A DNA stretch of 64,000 bases, taken from the NCBI RefSeq assembly GCF_014066305.1, contig NW_023501148.1, forward strand, positions 186,001 to 250,000, read 5' to 3'. Below the pieces are notes generated by a model, which was not told where the DNA came from, made no database searches, and saw nothing but the letters and a program-made list of their open reading frames with translations. Made by a program: the position numbers and the translations under genes. Shown here piece by piece: positions 1-12,719 of this stretch. This DNA comes from Letharia columbiana. Lineage: Eukaryota; Ascomycota; Lecanoromycetes; Lecanorales; Parmeliaceae. Position 1 is the first letter of the stretch. Each line of letters begins with the position of its first letter.

Positions 1-780
1 TATAACTTAGTCTATTATTCTTACTGAATTAAGAAGTAAGAGAAGAAACTATAATAGGTAAATGCGGAGAATACTACGAAGAAATTAAGCGGTAATAAGG
101 CTATTATCATTAAGAATACGGCTTAGCTCTCTAAGATCTCATATTATATTAATTATTTACTTAGTTAATTACTTAGCTAGCTACTTAGTCTAATACTTTA
201 TAAAAGAAGAAGTAAGAGAAGGATCTATAATAGGCGAATGCGAAGAATATTATGGAGAAATTAAGCGGTAATAAGATCTTTAGCATTAAGAATATAGCTT
301 AGCTCTTTAAGATCCACGTTATATATCTCTATGATTTTATATAAATTATTACTTAGTAAGCGGAGAATACTATTATAACTTGGCCTGTTATCTCTACTAT
401 ATTAAGAAGTAAGAGAAGGAACTATAATAGGCAAATGCGGAGAATACTGCGGAGAATACTATGGAGAATACTGCGGAGAAATTAAGGGCAATAAGGCTTT
501 CGTATCAGAACACGGCTCAGCTCTTCAAGATCCCACGTTATATACTCTCGTTTCCATAATTATTATTGAACGATGTATATTTAAATGAATTGAAATCGTC
601 CGATGTTTATAGCTATTTCATTATTCGAAAATTTCACTGCGATAGGAGATATTGTGGGATTCACACTAATTAGCGTTGTCTTTATTTTTTCGATATTTCG
701 ATACTCTTGTATAAGAATATGTTTCTTTTTTATAAGCAATTATTTCCTTCTATTGGCCTTGGCCTCTCTCGTTATATACC
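1..780 (+). repeat. Long-family repeat, RIP-mutated 3' part, cut by the window edge
   Basis: The sequence matches, base for base apart from C-to-T and G-to-A changes, the modules seen intact at 43020-44470. The markers are the GCGGAGAATACTGCGGAG modules (60-490), then the unit around 570-780 that corresponds to 44247-44450. The left end lies outside the window. Mutation is heavy at 1-400 and lighter from 430 onward, next to the gene island. The small open frame at 603-848 lies in this repeat and the sequence just after it, and is not a gene. Confidence 0.8.
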
Positions 781-848
781 TTATACTTATGATTAAATCA
801 TTTCGTAGTGGTGGAGTGGTAGATTGGTTCTTTGACTTGGCTGGCTAA

Positions 849-1464
849 ATTTTTAACTTGAAAATCCAACCCTATTTATTCGCTTTACTTTTCTGATAAT
901 AAGATAATAATGAAAATAATAGTACGGAGAATAATATTTATTAACTCTCGGCGTTTATCGGATACATCGATTTTTATCACCTGCGAGGTTTGCATAAGTG
1001 GTGAAAGTCATAGTGTACGCATTGAAAAGTGCGGTAGGGGGTACTCGGCGAGACTTCTTAAGTGGCCCCTAGCACAAATATGTTGTGTCTCGAAAAGTAG
1101 ACTCACATGTTCGATCATTTTCTCTTAGTATCTCCGTAGTTTTCGCCCATTCCTAACCGGACGAATCGAAGAGCATGGGAGAGGATCTCGCAGTCCCGTG
1201 TTATTTCAAACAATTTACAGACGGGTGCATACATTGAAGATCTAGCCGTTATTCTACGCCTAATCTTGGCTTGACAAGTTAGAGAGCGTGTCTAACGCAG
1301 TCGCAGTCCCGTGGATTCCAAATACTTCAATATTGCGGCCGGGTTCAGGGGAGAGTTATCTCCTTTAATTTACGATTCATTCACGTAACTCTGTTTCCAC
1401 GTTGTTCAATAATGAACAACTTTTTGTAAAATCCGAGTCGTTTATCAACACTCAATTTAGCGCA
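849..1464 (+). promoter_or_regulatory. Upstream region of the 332-residue gene, normal base composition
   Basis: Here CA and TG dinucleotides return to normal frequency and GC rises after the RIP-mutated repeat. I see no convincing open frame: the frame at 910-1128 has no recognisable features. The stretch most likely holds the promoter and 5' leader of the gene starting at 1465. A short sequence containing CGCAGTCCCGTG occurs twice (about 1188-1199 and 1302-1313). No firm TATA box can be assigned. Confidence 0.45.
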
Positions 1465-2558
1465 ATGGCGAACCAATACAAACCTCTGATTCTTTGTCTC
1501 CTAATCTTTTGGATGTGGAATACTCAGGTCACATCCTCTACAGCTTCAAGTAAGTTTTCGTATCTATACCGAAATTCATATCACTCACTGCCAACAAAGC
1601 AACCACCACGAAAGCCACACGTAACATAATGCTACCACATTCAGAAGCTACTTTTAAACCACAAATCGACCATCACGTCGCCATAGCCCCAAACGTTCCC
1701 CTACAACTCAGAGTCAACACCCACACCCCGCGCCATATGTATGAAGACCTTCAATATGCTTGGCTCGAAGTACAGGAATGGATTGAGCATCAATTTCAAA
1801 AAATATCGGCCACGAATCCTGGGATGAATACATCGAGCTGGGCGCTTTCGGGGTGGAAGACAGGAGTCACAGCTGTCACAGCTGTGGGCAACACGGGAGT
1901 CGTGGCTGTCACAACTGTATGGAACACAGGGGTCACGCTTTCGGGGTGGAAGACAGGAGTCACAGCTGTCACAGCTGTGGGCAACATGGGAGTCGTGGCT
2001 GTCACAATTGTATGGAACACAGGGGTCACAGCTGTCGCAGCTAGCAGGTCATCGGTTTTGAGCCTAGTCGATGCCTGTAATACCAATTATCGTTATCTCA
2101 ATGCAGCTCGAGAATACGAACGACGCCTCCATCAAAATCTGCAGACAGTCGACTTGCAGACAACCGACTTCAATCAGAATACGCATGAGACCACTCTCGG
2201 CATCCTTCCTACGCGTCAAACTACCATCAACGCTATTGCAGCGCTGGCAGAGATAAATCCTGAAGAGGTATCTCAAATCGCGCTTTATCTGGAGAAGCCT
2301 GTGCGAGGGGTAGAGCGATTCAGATACGTGGAGGTCCCCAGCTATCTAACAATGGTGCCTAATCTGTGGCAGCAGATTACGCCTTTAGTATGGGCGCAAG
2401 CTCTCTACGGGCAGATCAAAACAGGCTTGTTCATGTTAGTGTCTGCGATGGGGGTCCTGGCTGCAGTCTTTCTTGCCCGCTTGGATATCAGGATTCTTCG
2501 TTTTGTGGAAGGGTTGTTGGTTGTTGCGCTAGCATATTTCTATCTAGTTATAGAGTAG
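1465..2558 (+). CDS. Two-exon gene for a secreted or membrane protein with a 31-residue duplication, unknown function
   Basis: Exons at 1465-1549 and 1645-2558 join in frame to give 332 residues. The ATG at 1465 sits in the context GCGCAATGG; the upstream in-frame TTG at 1402 is not needed. Residues 1-28 read as a signal peptide (MANQYK, then hydrophobic PLILCLLIFWMW, then polar NTQVTSS). Residues 96-126 and 127-157 are near-identical copies of a Val/Thr/Gly-rich unit beginning LSGWKTG. There is one sequon (N90-T-S). Two hydrophobic segments, about 289-308 and 314-331, end the protein, so it may be membrane-anchored rather than freely secreted. I do not recognise the family. A lone secreted-type gene in a RIP-mutated isochore fits what is known of fungal effector loci, but an effector role is only inference. 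The gene carries no RIP scars and no premature stops. Confidence 0.75.
1550..1644 (+). other. Spliceosomal intron (95 bp) of the 332-residue gene
   Basis: The donor is GTAAGT at 1550 and the acceptor is TTCAG ending at 1644, with a GTAAC branch-like site at 1621-1625, about 20 bp before the acceptor. Exon 1 is 85 nt (phase 1), and the two following bases of exon 2 restore exactly the frame that is open to 2558. Without splicing, exon 1's frame would end at 1629 and lose the long C-terminal part. Confidence 0.75.
1843..2028 (+). repeat. Two tandem 93-bp units inside the coding sequence
   Basis: The unit begins CGCTTTCGGGGTGGAAGACA at 1843 and again at 1936, a period of 93 bp or 31 codons. The copies differ at only a few bases (for example ACACGG against ACATGG). 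Each unit also contains smaller echoes of GTCACAGCTGT. All six frames are largely open here, which explains the overlapping shadow frames on both strands. Confidence 0.9.
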
Positions 2559-3039
2559 CGCAAGAAAATCTCGTCATAAGTTCAGTTGCTCCAGACAGGT
2601 CTTATACGAGAATGATAGTAGAAGGAGCCTAGGGGAAATGGAGAGCCTTCTTTCTCAACTCAGCAAGTGAGAGATGGGGTTTCCCTCGAGGGCGATAGCG
2701 ACTATTGGGTACTCCGCCCCTTTAGAATCCTAGCCAATCATCTTCTAAAGATAGTAACGTGCTTGATCGGTCAACGAGAATAACTGGGCTTCGAGACTCT
2801 TGGCATACACATCAAAAATTTAGCGGTCTAACCGAATATAGCATAGATCTATCGATTAGGGTCTTTCTATAAAATAATAATATTCGTAGAATACCCCGCT
2901 ACTCCTTTATCGCCTCTCTTATTATTAGCTTATAACACTTAATTAAATTATTCTTCTTTCGTTATAACTTATAAGAAATCTCTTAGATCTAATACGGTAG
3001 ATGTTTAAAAGACTAAGGCTTTAAAGTAATAGCGAAAAG
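2559..3039. other. 3' flank of the gene, grading into AT-rich DNA
   Basis: Normal composition persists to about 2830 with no supported gene; this probably includes the 3' untranslated region. From about 2860 CA and TG become rare and the sequence merges with the transposase fragment that follows. Confidence 0.5.
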
Positions 3040-3540
3040 ATTCTATTCTAAAACTCGTTAAACTCGCTATTCAATTCGATATTTCTAAATTATTATTATA
3101 TGCTAGTGTCTATAATCGAAAGAGTCGTATAAAAGAAGCCGAGCCTTAAAAGTATTTTATTTAAGAAGAGAAGGATGTTTTAGTTAAATAGTATATGAAA
3201 TTAATTAAGTAGAGATATCTATCTAGAGTAAACGTCTTACGAACTATAGTCTTAGAGCTTTTATAGACGAAAAAGAAGAACTTAAGTATATAAGTAAGTA
3301 AACGATAAACGAAACGATTTCTAAAATATAATAGTTAATTGGAAATTGTATATAGTAGAGCATTAAACGATAATCGAGCAAAGACTATATATTTCGAAAT
3401 TATTTATCGCTGATTTAGTCTTCTAGTTAGCGTTATTATCGAGTATAAGATTCTTCTAGAAAATATATATAATTTTAATAAGAAAGGAGTTTTTATGAAT
3501 ATGATCTCTGCGGCGAAAGTACTAGTCGAAAAGATATAAT
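3040..3540 (+). pseudogene. Fot1/pogo-type (Tc1-mariner superfamily) transposase fragment, RIP-mutated
   Basis: One frame reads through about 165 codons, broken only by TAA and TAG codons that would be CAA, CAG or TGG without RIP. It follows the order of Fot1-like transposases: an N-terminal helix-turn-helix stretch (SKLLLYASVYNR), the RALNDN segment, then IIEYKILLENIYNFNKKG, which matches the conserved block around the first catalytic Asp (consensus IYNFDE-G). That Asp reads as Asn (AAT at about 3475), a G-to-A change consistent with RIP. The rest of the transposase, including the other two acidic residues, is absent; AT-rich low-complexity DNA follows at once. This segment is less mutated than what lies to its right. 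Confidence 0.75.
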
Positions 3541-4099
3541 ATAATATGAAATATTAATCTACTATACTATACTCTAATATAATATAAGTTATTAAGATTT
3601 ATAGAATTTCATATCTAATATAATATAGAATCTTAGCGATATATATTACGATATGATATATCTATGAAATTATATTATAATATAATATATATATAAGATA
3701 TTTTAATTGAAATTTCTATATTTAGAAGTAATTATTCTAATTATTATTCTAGTTAATAACTACGCTAAATTAATAAAATATAAAATTAAATATTATTATA
3801 TTTTATTACTTTATATATATAAAAGAAAGCGAATTATATCTGCTAATAATAAGAAAAGCTTATTTTCCTCTAGTATTAATTACGCGAAATTCGTCGATAC
3901 TTTATAATTAAAGCTATTAATAATAATTTTATACGTCTATTATATATTTTCGATATCGCTATCTAATATAAAATTATATATATTATAGTTATAATCTTTT
4001 TATTAAATCGCTAATTTAGAAAAGTTAATATATCTCTTAATATTCTCTTAAAAGTATTATAGCTTAATATAATAAGTTATATTTCTTTAAGCTATCTTC
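3541..4099. other. Low-complexity AT-rich stretch
   Basis: Dominated by TATAATATAAT-like runs to about 3700, then RIP-type sequence. The open frame at 3707-3907 is an Ile/Lys/Tyr-rich composition artefact. No feature can be supported. Confidence 0.5.
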
Positions 4100-6260
4100 T
4101 TACGATATATAAAAAAAGATTAAATATAGAAAGTATATAAAAGTATATTTAATAATTCTAAAATGAATTAATAATATTTATAATAATAATTAGAATTAAG
4201 AATTAGATATATTCGAATAAGAGATAATTTTATATTATTTATATAATAGCGATAATAGTAATTAAGATTAAAATATTAATTTAAATAGCGTAATTTTCGT
4301 AATAAGCTTTTTATTATTATATATTAAATTAATTATATATAAGTAAAGATTTATAATTCTATCTTCTAGATATAATTATATTTAATATTTTAAGATTTTT
4401 ATAATAGCTCGATACTTATTAATTAGCGCGTTAATATTATTATATTTAAACTATAATAACGCTTATTATTAAATTCTATATTACGCTCTTAAATAGTTTA
4501 AAAAATAAGATTTATTTAATTATTAACGCGTATAGTAAAATTATTCTTAATACTTATATCTTATTTAACTTCGATATTATTTATTTTCTCTTAATTCGAG
4601 CTTTTATCTTTATTTATATATATAATAATTCGCGTAATAAGCGAAACTTTAGACTTCTTCGTAATTACGCTCGCGTGCTTTTTTTATATAATATTATTAA
4701 AATATAAGTTTATTAGAATAATAATTAGAATTAGAAATTACTTATCGCTTATTTATTATATTTTATCTAATTTATTTAAAAGTTTACTTTTATTATAATA
4801 ACGATATATTAATATATTTAATTTTATACTTTTTAATAATTATAGTATAATTAATAGTCAAAATATTAGCTTTCTTTATTTTCTTAATTAGTTTCTTTTT
4901 AAACGTAAATATATTTATTTACTATCGCGATTTCTTAATATTTTTATTTTAATTAAATTTATTCTTCGCTTTTCATTTTAATTAAAAATCTAATCGTTAT
5001 CTAATTAATTTATATCGAGATTCTTTAATATCGCTATTATTATTAATATTTAATATTTATTATAATAAATTATTAAACTTAATCTCTTTTACTTTAATTA
5101 TTATAAAAAAATAAATTAATAGATATATATAAAAGAATTAAAGGGCTTATATAAATATCTACGAATATTAAACTATTCTTAATTTTAATTAAAGCTCGTT
5201 TTATTAAAAAGTACGTTAATTCTAATAAGTATTAATATTAGAAATAAAGAGAATATATATTATACGCTATTTTAAGTATATTATTATAGAGTTTAATTTA
5301 AAAAATAATTATTTTTATAAAGATAATAAGACTTAAAGATAAGAAAGTAAAAATAAAATATATAAAAATTTTAATAAGTTATAGTAGTTTAATATTAATT
5401 AAACTAAATAAAGATAATCGCTTACTAGCTCGCTCTCTTAGATCTTTTATCTTTTAATTTATATAAACTATAATAATAATTATAATTATTATAAAAATAA
5501 TTAAAATTATATTAGATAATAGCGCTTAATAAGCGTAATTCGCTTAAGTTTAAATTTTTAAAATTAAAGAAAAAGCGCTTTATTAATATTTAATTTAAGC
5601 TAGATAATATAAAGTAATTTAAAAATTTAATATACGCGATAGATATCTAAGCTTTTCTTCCCCCCTTTTTCTTCTTTAAGACTTTCTTTTTTATATTAAT
5701 TCTTCTTATTATTAAATTATCTTCTTTATATATTAAACTCTTATTTAAATAACTTAATATTATTATAGCGATATTAAAAGTATAATATAGTTATTAAGCT
5801 ATATATTTATTTTTTATCTTTTAATAACTTTAAGCTAATATATAGATAAATCGCGTAAAGAGCTTAATTTATATACGCTTAATTTATTATTAATAGCTCT
5901 TTAAAAAAGTTAATATTATTCTAGAGTACTAGACGTAGCGTTGAAATAAAGATTTTATTAAATATTATTATCGCTTTTATCGCCGTCGCTATTATTTTAA
6001 TAGATATTATTCTTACTTTAATAAATATTATCTCTATTTTAATAATATTAAAACGTTAATAGAAATTAAATAATATATTCTTCTAATTATTATTATATTT
6101 ATTATATATAATTAACGCGAGCTATAGCTTAAGCTTTACGCGAGATTTATTATTATTAAAAATTAATTAATCTTATAATTCTAAAGCTTTTCTTTTAATA
6201 TCTAATTTATTAAATTATACTTAATTAGAATTTATTAAAACGCTATTATATTTAAAGATT
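4100..6260 (+). repeat. Unidentified repeat Y, copy 1 (RIP-mutated)
   Basis: This stretch aligns with 6665-8805 at an offset of about 2.55 kb, as direct repeats. A matched landmark is the AGTATATAAAAG-TATTTAATAATTC stretch at about 4130 and 6690. A region of roughly 20-bp units like TTATTTTAATAGATATTATT lies at 5970-6055 and again at 8510-8580. Plus-strand reading gives long stretches interrupted mainly by TAA and TAG, suggesting a former coding region, but I recognise no domain. A third, inverted copy occupies the right end of the window. Confidence 0.65.
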
Positions 6261-6664
6261 CGCTTTTAAAGTATTATATAAGATAATAAAAGTCTTTCTA
6301 ATTCGTTAATTTAAGAATAAGTTTTTTATTATTACGCTTTATAGTTAACTCTAATAATTCTTATTTAAATAAATATTTATCTTTATATAATATATAAAAA
6401 GCGAGTTATATTATAAAAAAAGAATTTAAATCTCGCGATTATCTTAGTTAAATCGTTTAAATTAAAAATAAAAGTATATTTATCTTTATATAATTTAGCT
6501 ATTTTATTAATCGTTTATTATATATATAATTATAAGATATAATTATATATTATCGATTATCTAAATAATTATAAGAAGTATAAAAGAAATAAAATTATAT
6601 AATTAAGCACTTATAAACTTTTTTTTTCTAAGTATTTATTTTAATTTAGAGTTTAATTACTATC
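6261..6664. repeat. Junction segment between the two Y copies
   Basis: AT-rich, CA/TG-poor sequence. Its right part (about 6480-6664) reappears in inverse orientation at 62100-62280 next to the third Y copy, so it belongs to the repeat rather than being unique spacer. Confidence 0.45.
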
Positions 6665-8805
6665 TAATTAAAAAAAGATAAGATATAGAAAATATATAAA
6701 AGTAGATTTAATAATTCTAGAATAAATTAATAATATTTATAATAATAATTAGAATTAAGAATTAGATATACTCGAATAAGAGATAGTTTTATATTATTTA
6801 TATAATAATAAAAGTAATAGTTAAGATTAAAGTATTAATTTAGATAGCGTAGCTTTCGTAATAAACTTTTTATTATTATATATTAAATTAATTACGTATT
6901 AATAAAGATTTATAATTTTATCTTTTAGATATAATTATATTTAATATCTTAAGATTTTTATAATAGCTTAATACTTATTAATTAACGCGTTAATATTATT
7001 ATATTTAAGCTATAATAGAGTTTATTATTAAATTCTATATCGCGCTTTCGAGTAATTTAAAAGATAAAGTCTACTTAATTATTAACGCGTATAATAGAAT
7101 TATTCTTAATATTTATATTTTATTTAACTTCGATATTATCTATTTCCTTCTAATTCGAGCTTTTATCTTTATCTATATATATAATAATTTACGTAATAAA
7201 TAAAATTCTAAATTTTCTCTAAATTACGCTCGCGTATTTTTCTTATATAATATTATTAAAACGTAAGTTTATTAGAATAATAATTAGAATTAGAAGTTAT
7301 TTATTATTTATCTATTATATTTTATCTAATTTTCTTAAGAGCTTACTTCTATTTTAATTGCGATATATTAATATATTTAATTTTATATTTATTATAAACT
7401 ATAATATAGTTAATAATTAATATATCGACTTTCTTTACTTTTTTAACTAGTTTCTTTTTAGATATAAATATATTTATTCGCTATCGCGATTTCTTAATAT
7501 TTTTATTTTTATTAAATTTATTTTTTAGTTTTTATTTAGAATAAAGATTTAATTATCGTCTAATTAATCTACGTTAAAATTCTTTAATATTATTATTATT
7601 ATTAATATTTAATACTTATTATAATAAATTATTAGACTTAATATCTTCTACTTTAATCGCTATAAAAAAATAAGTTAATAGATATATATAAAGGAATTAA
7701 AGGGTTTATATAAATATTTATAAATATTAAACTATACTTAATTTTAATTAATACTTATTTTATTAAAAAGTATATTAATTCTAATAAGTATTAAAGTTAG
7801 AAATAAAGAGAATATATATTATATACTATTTTAATTATAGAGTTTAAGTTAAAAGAATAATTATTTATATAAAGAAAAGAAAATAAAAATGAAATATACG
7901 AAAATTTTAATAAGTTATAATAGTTTTATTTTAATTAAGTTAGATAAAGATAATTATTTATTAACTCGCTCTTTTAGATATCTTATCTTTTAATCTATAT
8001 AGACTATAATAATAATTATAAATATTATAAAAGTAGATAAGATTATATTAGATAATAGCGCTTAATAAATATAATTCGCTTAAATTTAAATCTTTAAAAT
8101 CGAAGAGAAAGCGTATTATTTATTAATATTTAAATTAAGCTAGATAATATAAAATAATCTAAATATTTAATATACGCGATAAATATCTAAGCTTTTTCTT
8201 CTCTTTAAAACTTTCTTTTTTATATTAATTCTTCTTATTATAAAATTATCTTTTTTATATATTAGACTTTTATTTAAGTAATTTAATATTATTATAATAA
8301 TACTTAAAGTATAATATAGATATTAAATTATATATTTATTCTTCATTTATTAATAACTTTAAATTAATATATAGATAAGTCGTATAAAGAGCTTAACTTA
8401 TATTTAATTTATTATTAATAGCTTCTTAAAAAAGCTAATATTATTTTAAACTATATAATATAATAATTATTTAAAAGCGTTATAATAAAGTTTTTGCCTT
8501 ACTTTAATAAATATCGCCGTTATTTTAATAAATACTATTATCGCTTTAATAGATATTATTTTTATTTTAATAATATTAAAGTATTAATAGAAATTAGATA
8601 ATATATTTTTTTAACTATTATTATTCTTATTATATATTATTAACGCGAGCTATAGCTTAAGCTTTATATAAGATTTATCGCTATTAAATTTTAATTAATT
8701 TTATAAATTTAAAACTTTTCTTTTAACGCGTAGTTTATAAGATTTTATATTATATATATATTATATTATTTAATTATTATCTTTAAAGTTTCGCTTTTAA
8801 AAGTT
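6665..8805 (+). repeat. Unidentified repeat Y, copy 2 (RIP-mutated)
   Basis: Second direct copy, closely parallel to 4100-6260 with scattered C/T and G/A differences and small indels (for example a shorter C-run near 8200 compared with the CCCCCC at 5660). It carries the same internal 20-bp tandem area. No intact frame is present. Confidence 0.65.
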
Positions 8806-11139
8806 AACTCTATATTTTTATAATAAATAAGATATTAAATAGAATAATTAGTAGAATTTAATCTTTTATTTATTAGCTAATAATAAATCTTATAACTTAT
8901 ATATCTAATTACGTTTAAAATTATAATTATAATTATTTTTATAATTAAAATTAATATAAATTAAGACTTTCTATTAATATATAATTTTTTTTAAAAGATT
9001 TATATAAGCGTAATTAAAGATTAATATTTTTCTTTTAAGCGTTAAATACTTAGCGAGAAATATTAGAAGATTTATATTTAAATATTTATTAATTATATAT
9101 TAGAATTTACTTATTTCAAATTTTAGATATAAATACCTTTACTTTTAAATAAGATAAAAAAGCTATAGATTTAAGATCGAATATTATTAAGAATTACTTA
9201 CTATTTTCTATTATATTTTAGCTATTTATAATTATTAATATACTCGTTAATAAGAAAGGTATACTATTATTATACGAATTTAATCGCGATATTAATAGTA
9301 ATTATTAAAATTAAAGTTATTAGATATAAAAATACTCGCTAATAAAAACGGCGTATTATTATTATACGAATTTACGAATTTAATCGCGATATTAATAGTA
9401 ATTATAAAAATTAAAATTATTAAATATAAGAATACCCGCTAATAAGAAAGATATACTATTATTATATAAATTTAATCGCGATATTAATAGTAATTATAGA
9501 AATTAAAGCTATTAGATATAGAGATATAACTTTTAATTTAATATAGATTTTAGAATAAAAAACCTCTTTTATTAAAGTAGTAGTATTTTTATAAATATAT
9601 ATTTATATTTAAATCGATTTAAGAAGTTTTATTTTATAAATATAAAATATATAAAGTTATTAGATTAAATATAATAATTAAATATTATTAATTAAGCGTA
9701 ATAAGTAGAATAATAATTAGAATATCTTATTCTTAACTTAGAATAGTTTTTCTTTTATTTATTATATATTTTTTTTTATAAAAACTATATCTAGACTTTA
9801 ATAATATTATATTATTATTTATAAGCTTATATCTTATTATAATTATTTAAAAAGCTATATATCTTTTAATTATAAAGTAATTCTTTTTATATAAAATATA
9901 TATAATTAAGCTACTAAATATTAGTTAATAATTTTTTTTATTTATAATTATTAAAAAATAAGTTATATTATTAAAATTACGCGGTAATTTTATTTTTATA
10001 ATTTCTTAAAGTACGCTTAATATAGAGAATTAAATTCGAAGCGAATTAATCGAATTTAAAGCTATATAAATTAAGATCTTCTTTATTACTTAAGCGAATA
10101 TAATTTAAAAAATAATTAAATTTATTAATCTCTATAGTATATAGATTTTTTTTAATATATAGACTTTAAAGTCTAATTAGTAATAATATAATTAATATAT
10201 ATAATTAATTTATTATCTAATTTAGATATATATAATTAATATAATTACGCACTTTTTTTATTTATAACTATACTTCTTAAACTTCGCATATAATCTTCTA
10301 ATTTTTATCTTCGCGAAGTCTTATCTTTACTTTACTTCGATAATTTAAATAAATTTAAATTAATAGTTAATAAATTATTATAAATTTTTTAAGTTTCTAT
10401 AATTATTAAGTTAATAACTTTAATAAATAATAATATTATATATTAACGAATTATAATTAATATTATAATTAATTATTATATTAAGAGATATAGCGCTATT
10501 AAGCGTATATTTACTTTATAAAAATAATATTATTAATTTAATTTAATTATAAAATATAGAAAAAATAATTTTATTTTCTTTAGATATAGATAATATCGTA
10601 ATAAACGAGTATATTATAATATAATTACTATAATAATAAAAAGAATTTTTAAAAAAGAAGAGAGTAAATTAGAAAAGAATAATATTAAATATTTATTATC
10701 GAATTAATTAATATTATATAACTAAAATCTTATTAAAATAATATATTATTTAAAGATAGATTAAGTTTAAATATTAATTAGAAAACTAATTAGAAAAAGA
10801 AATTAATTTTTTTATTATTAATATATATTATAAAGCTATATATAAGCGCTTCTTTTTATATTTTAAATATACTTTAGATATTTATAGCTATATATATATA
10901 CTCTCTTCTATATTCTATATATTTTAATATTCTTTACGCTACTATTATCTTTATTAAATCCTCTTATCGTATATTAGAAAGCTATTATTTAAGATTCTTA
11001 TTAAATTATATCTTAAGCACTAACAAATTATTAAATTATATCTTATATTTAAGTGAAATTTAATATAGAAATATAATTTAATAATAAAAAGTATAATTCG
11101 ATAAGAATTTATACTTTTAAAATATAAATTAGTAATTCG
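8806..11139. other. AT-rich RIP-mutated DNA, no identifiable gene
   Basis: CA and TG are nearly absent throughout. Apart from the tandem array at 9243-9525 I find no recognisable element. Probably one or more decayed transposons. Confidence 0.5.
9243..9525. repeat. Three tandem ~93-103 bp units
   Basis: Each unit contains TACTATTATTATACGAATTT-like sequence followed by AATCGCGATATTAATAGTAA, a stretch near TTATTAGATATA and then AATACTCGCTAATAA. The middle unit has an extra TTTACGAA. Differences between units are mostly transitions, as expected of RIP. Confidence 0.8.
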
Positions 11140-11330
11140 CCTCTGCCGCTTCGTTTCTCCGCCGTATTCTCCGTAGTATTCTCCGCATTTATCTATTATA
11201 GTTTCTTCTCTTATAGAGTATTCGACTAAGTAACTTACTAAGTAACTAATTAAGTAAATAACTAAGTAACTTACTAAGTAGCTAACTAAGTAACTAACTA
11301 TAGAGACCTTCTCGTATATTGCTAGCGTAT
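11140..11330 (-). repeat. Long-family repeat, small mutated fragment
   Basis: Contains the CTCCGCCGTATTCTCCGTAG module and the following series of ACTAAGTAACT units. This is the reverse complement of the region around 42990-43110. Confidence 0.7.
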
Positions 11331-12719
11331 CTTCTAATTTCGATACTTCTTCTTCTACTATATTATATATACGAATTATTAAAACGACTTAATACTCGCT
11401 ATTACTAGTATTTATTTAACTTAATTATTAATATATAAAGACCTTCTCTATATATAAATATCTTTTTTCTTTAGATATTATTAGAAATATTATAATTAAT
11501 AATAAGTCTTATTATAGTAATAACTATATACTTAAATATTATTAATATTAATTAATATACTTTAATATTAATATATAGATTAATAAGATTATACTTTTAT
11601 AGATAATTTATCTTAATATCGCCGCGATAGCTTTATATAATTCTATAATTACTTAATTAATTTTATTTACTTAATAATATAATCGAATAGAATTATAAAT
11701 TCTATCTTTTATTTATTTTACAACTTCTATTTAATAGAGAAAATATTTAAAAAATATTAAATATTATTAAGCTTTATATTAGTTTAATATATAATATATA
11801 ATAAAATAACTCTTAAATATAAGAAGAATATTAATTTTTTAGAGATTAATATTATATCTAAGCGTAAATTAGAGAGTATACTATCTAAAGAAATTAATTT
11901 ATTAAATATCGAGAAGAGACTTAATTAACTCGTTTATTAAAGAATATAAAAGTATATATTATATAAATAAAAGAATATCTCTAATATCTTTATTAAGAAA
12001 TTTAGATTATTCGCTAAAGAGGACTTTAAAAAGCTTATTGAAGAGAATATCTATAGCTTATAAGACTATCTATAAACTAACGAAGTTTATATTTAAAAAA
12101 AGAGAGAGATTTTTATAGTTTAAGTATTAGTAAATATAATTTAAAAAGAGATTCTATAGCTATCGAATAACGATAAACGTCCTTTATTAAAGTAGATTTA
12201 TTTTATTTAAATAATATAAAAATAATAGTCTTATCGATTAAAGAATACTATTTCTCTTCTTCTATAACCGCCTTATCGATTAAAAAATTCTACTTCGAAT
12301 CTCCTCTTAATCTTAATTTATAATCTAAATTACTAAGTCTTATATTTACTATTCTTATCTTACTAAATTATTTAAGATTTCGATATTAAATAAATTTATA
12401 GTTCTATTAAGAGTCTTAGCTATAAATTTATAATTTTTATAAATCTTTATATAAAAGTCGAGATTTCTTAGTAAATTTCTTAAATAGTATTTTTAATTAT
12501 ATTAAAATTTATAATACTAAAATATTATTACTATAGCTATTAAAAAATTAGCCTTACTCTCTAATAACTCTTCGATTAATTTTAAAGCTATTTCGAGAGA
12601 GAAGAATATTATCGCTTTATACTTTATAAGTAAAATAATATTAATTTAAAAATTTATTTTAAGCTAATCTTAAAAAGAATAAAGAAACTATGTTTAATAA
12701 AATAATTTAATAATTTCTT
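11331..12719. other. AT-rich RIP-mutated DNA with a possible decayed coding stretch
   Basis: Between about 11820 and 12130 a plus-strand frame runs with few stops (for example AKEDFKKLIEENIYSL), suggesting a former protein gene, but I recognise no family. The rest shows nothing distinctive. Confidence 0.35.

Noticed and set aside
603..1128. Open frames of 81 and 72 residues near the left gene island
   Set aside because: The first lies in the 3' part of a long-family repeat and the AT-rich sequence after it; the second has no signal peptide, domain or codon pattern of a gene and sits in the likely promoter region.
3707..3907. 66-residue frame
   Set aside because: Ile/Lys/Tyr-rich product of AT-rich DNA, with no support.
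9243..9525. CRISPR array
   Set aside because: Units of ~93-103 bp repeat along their full length without unique spacers, in a fungal RIP-mutated region.
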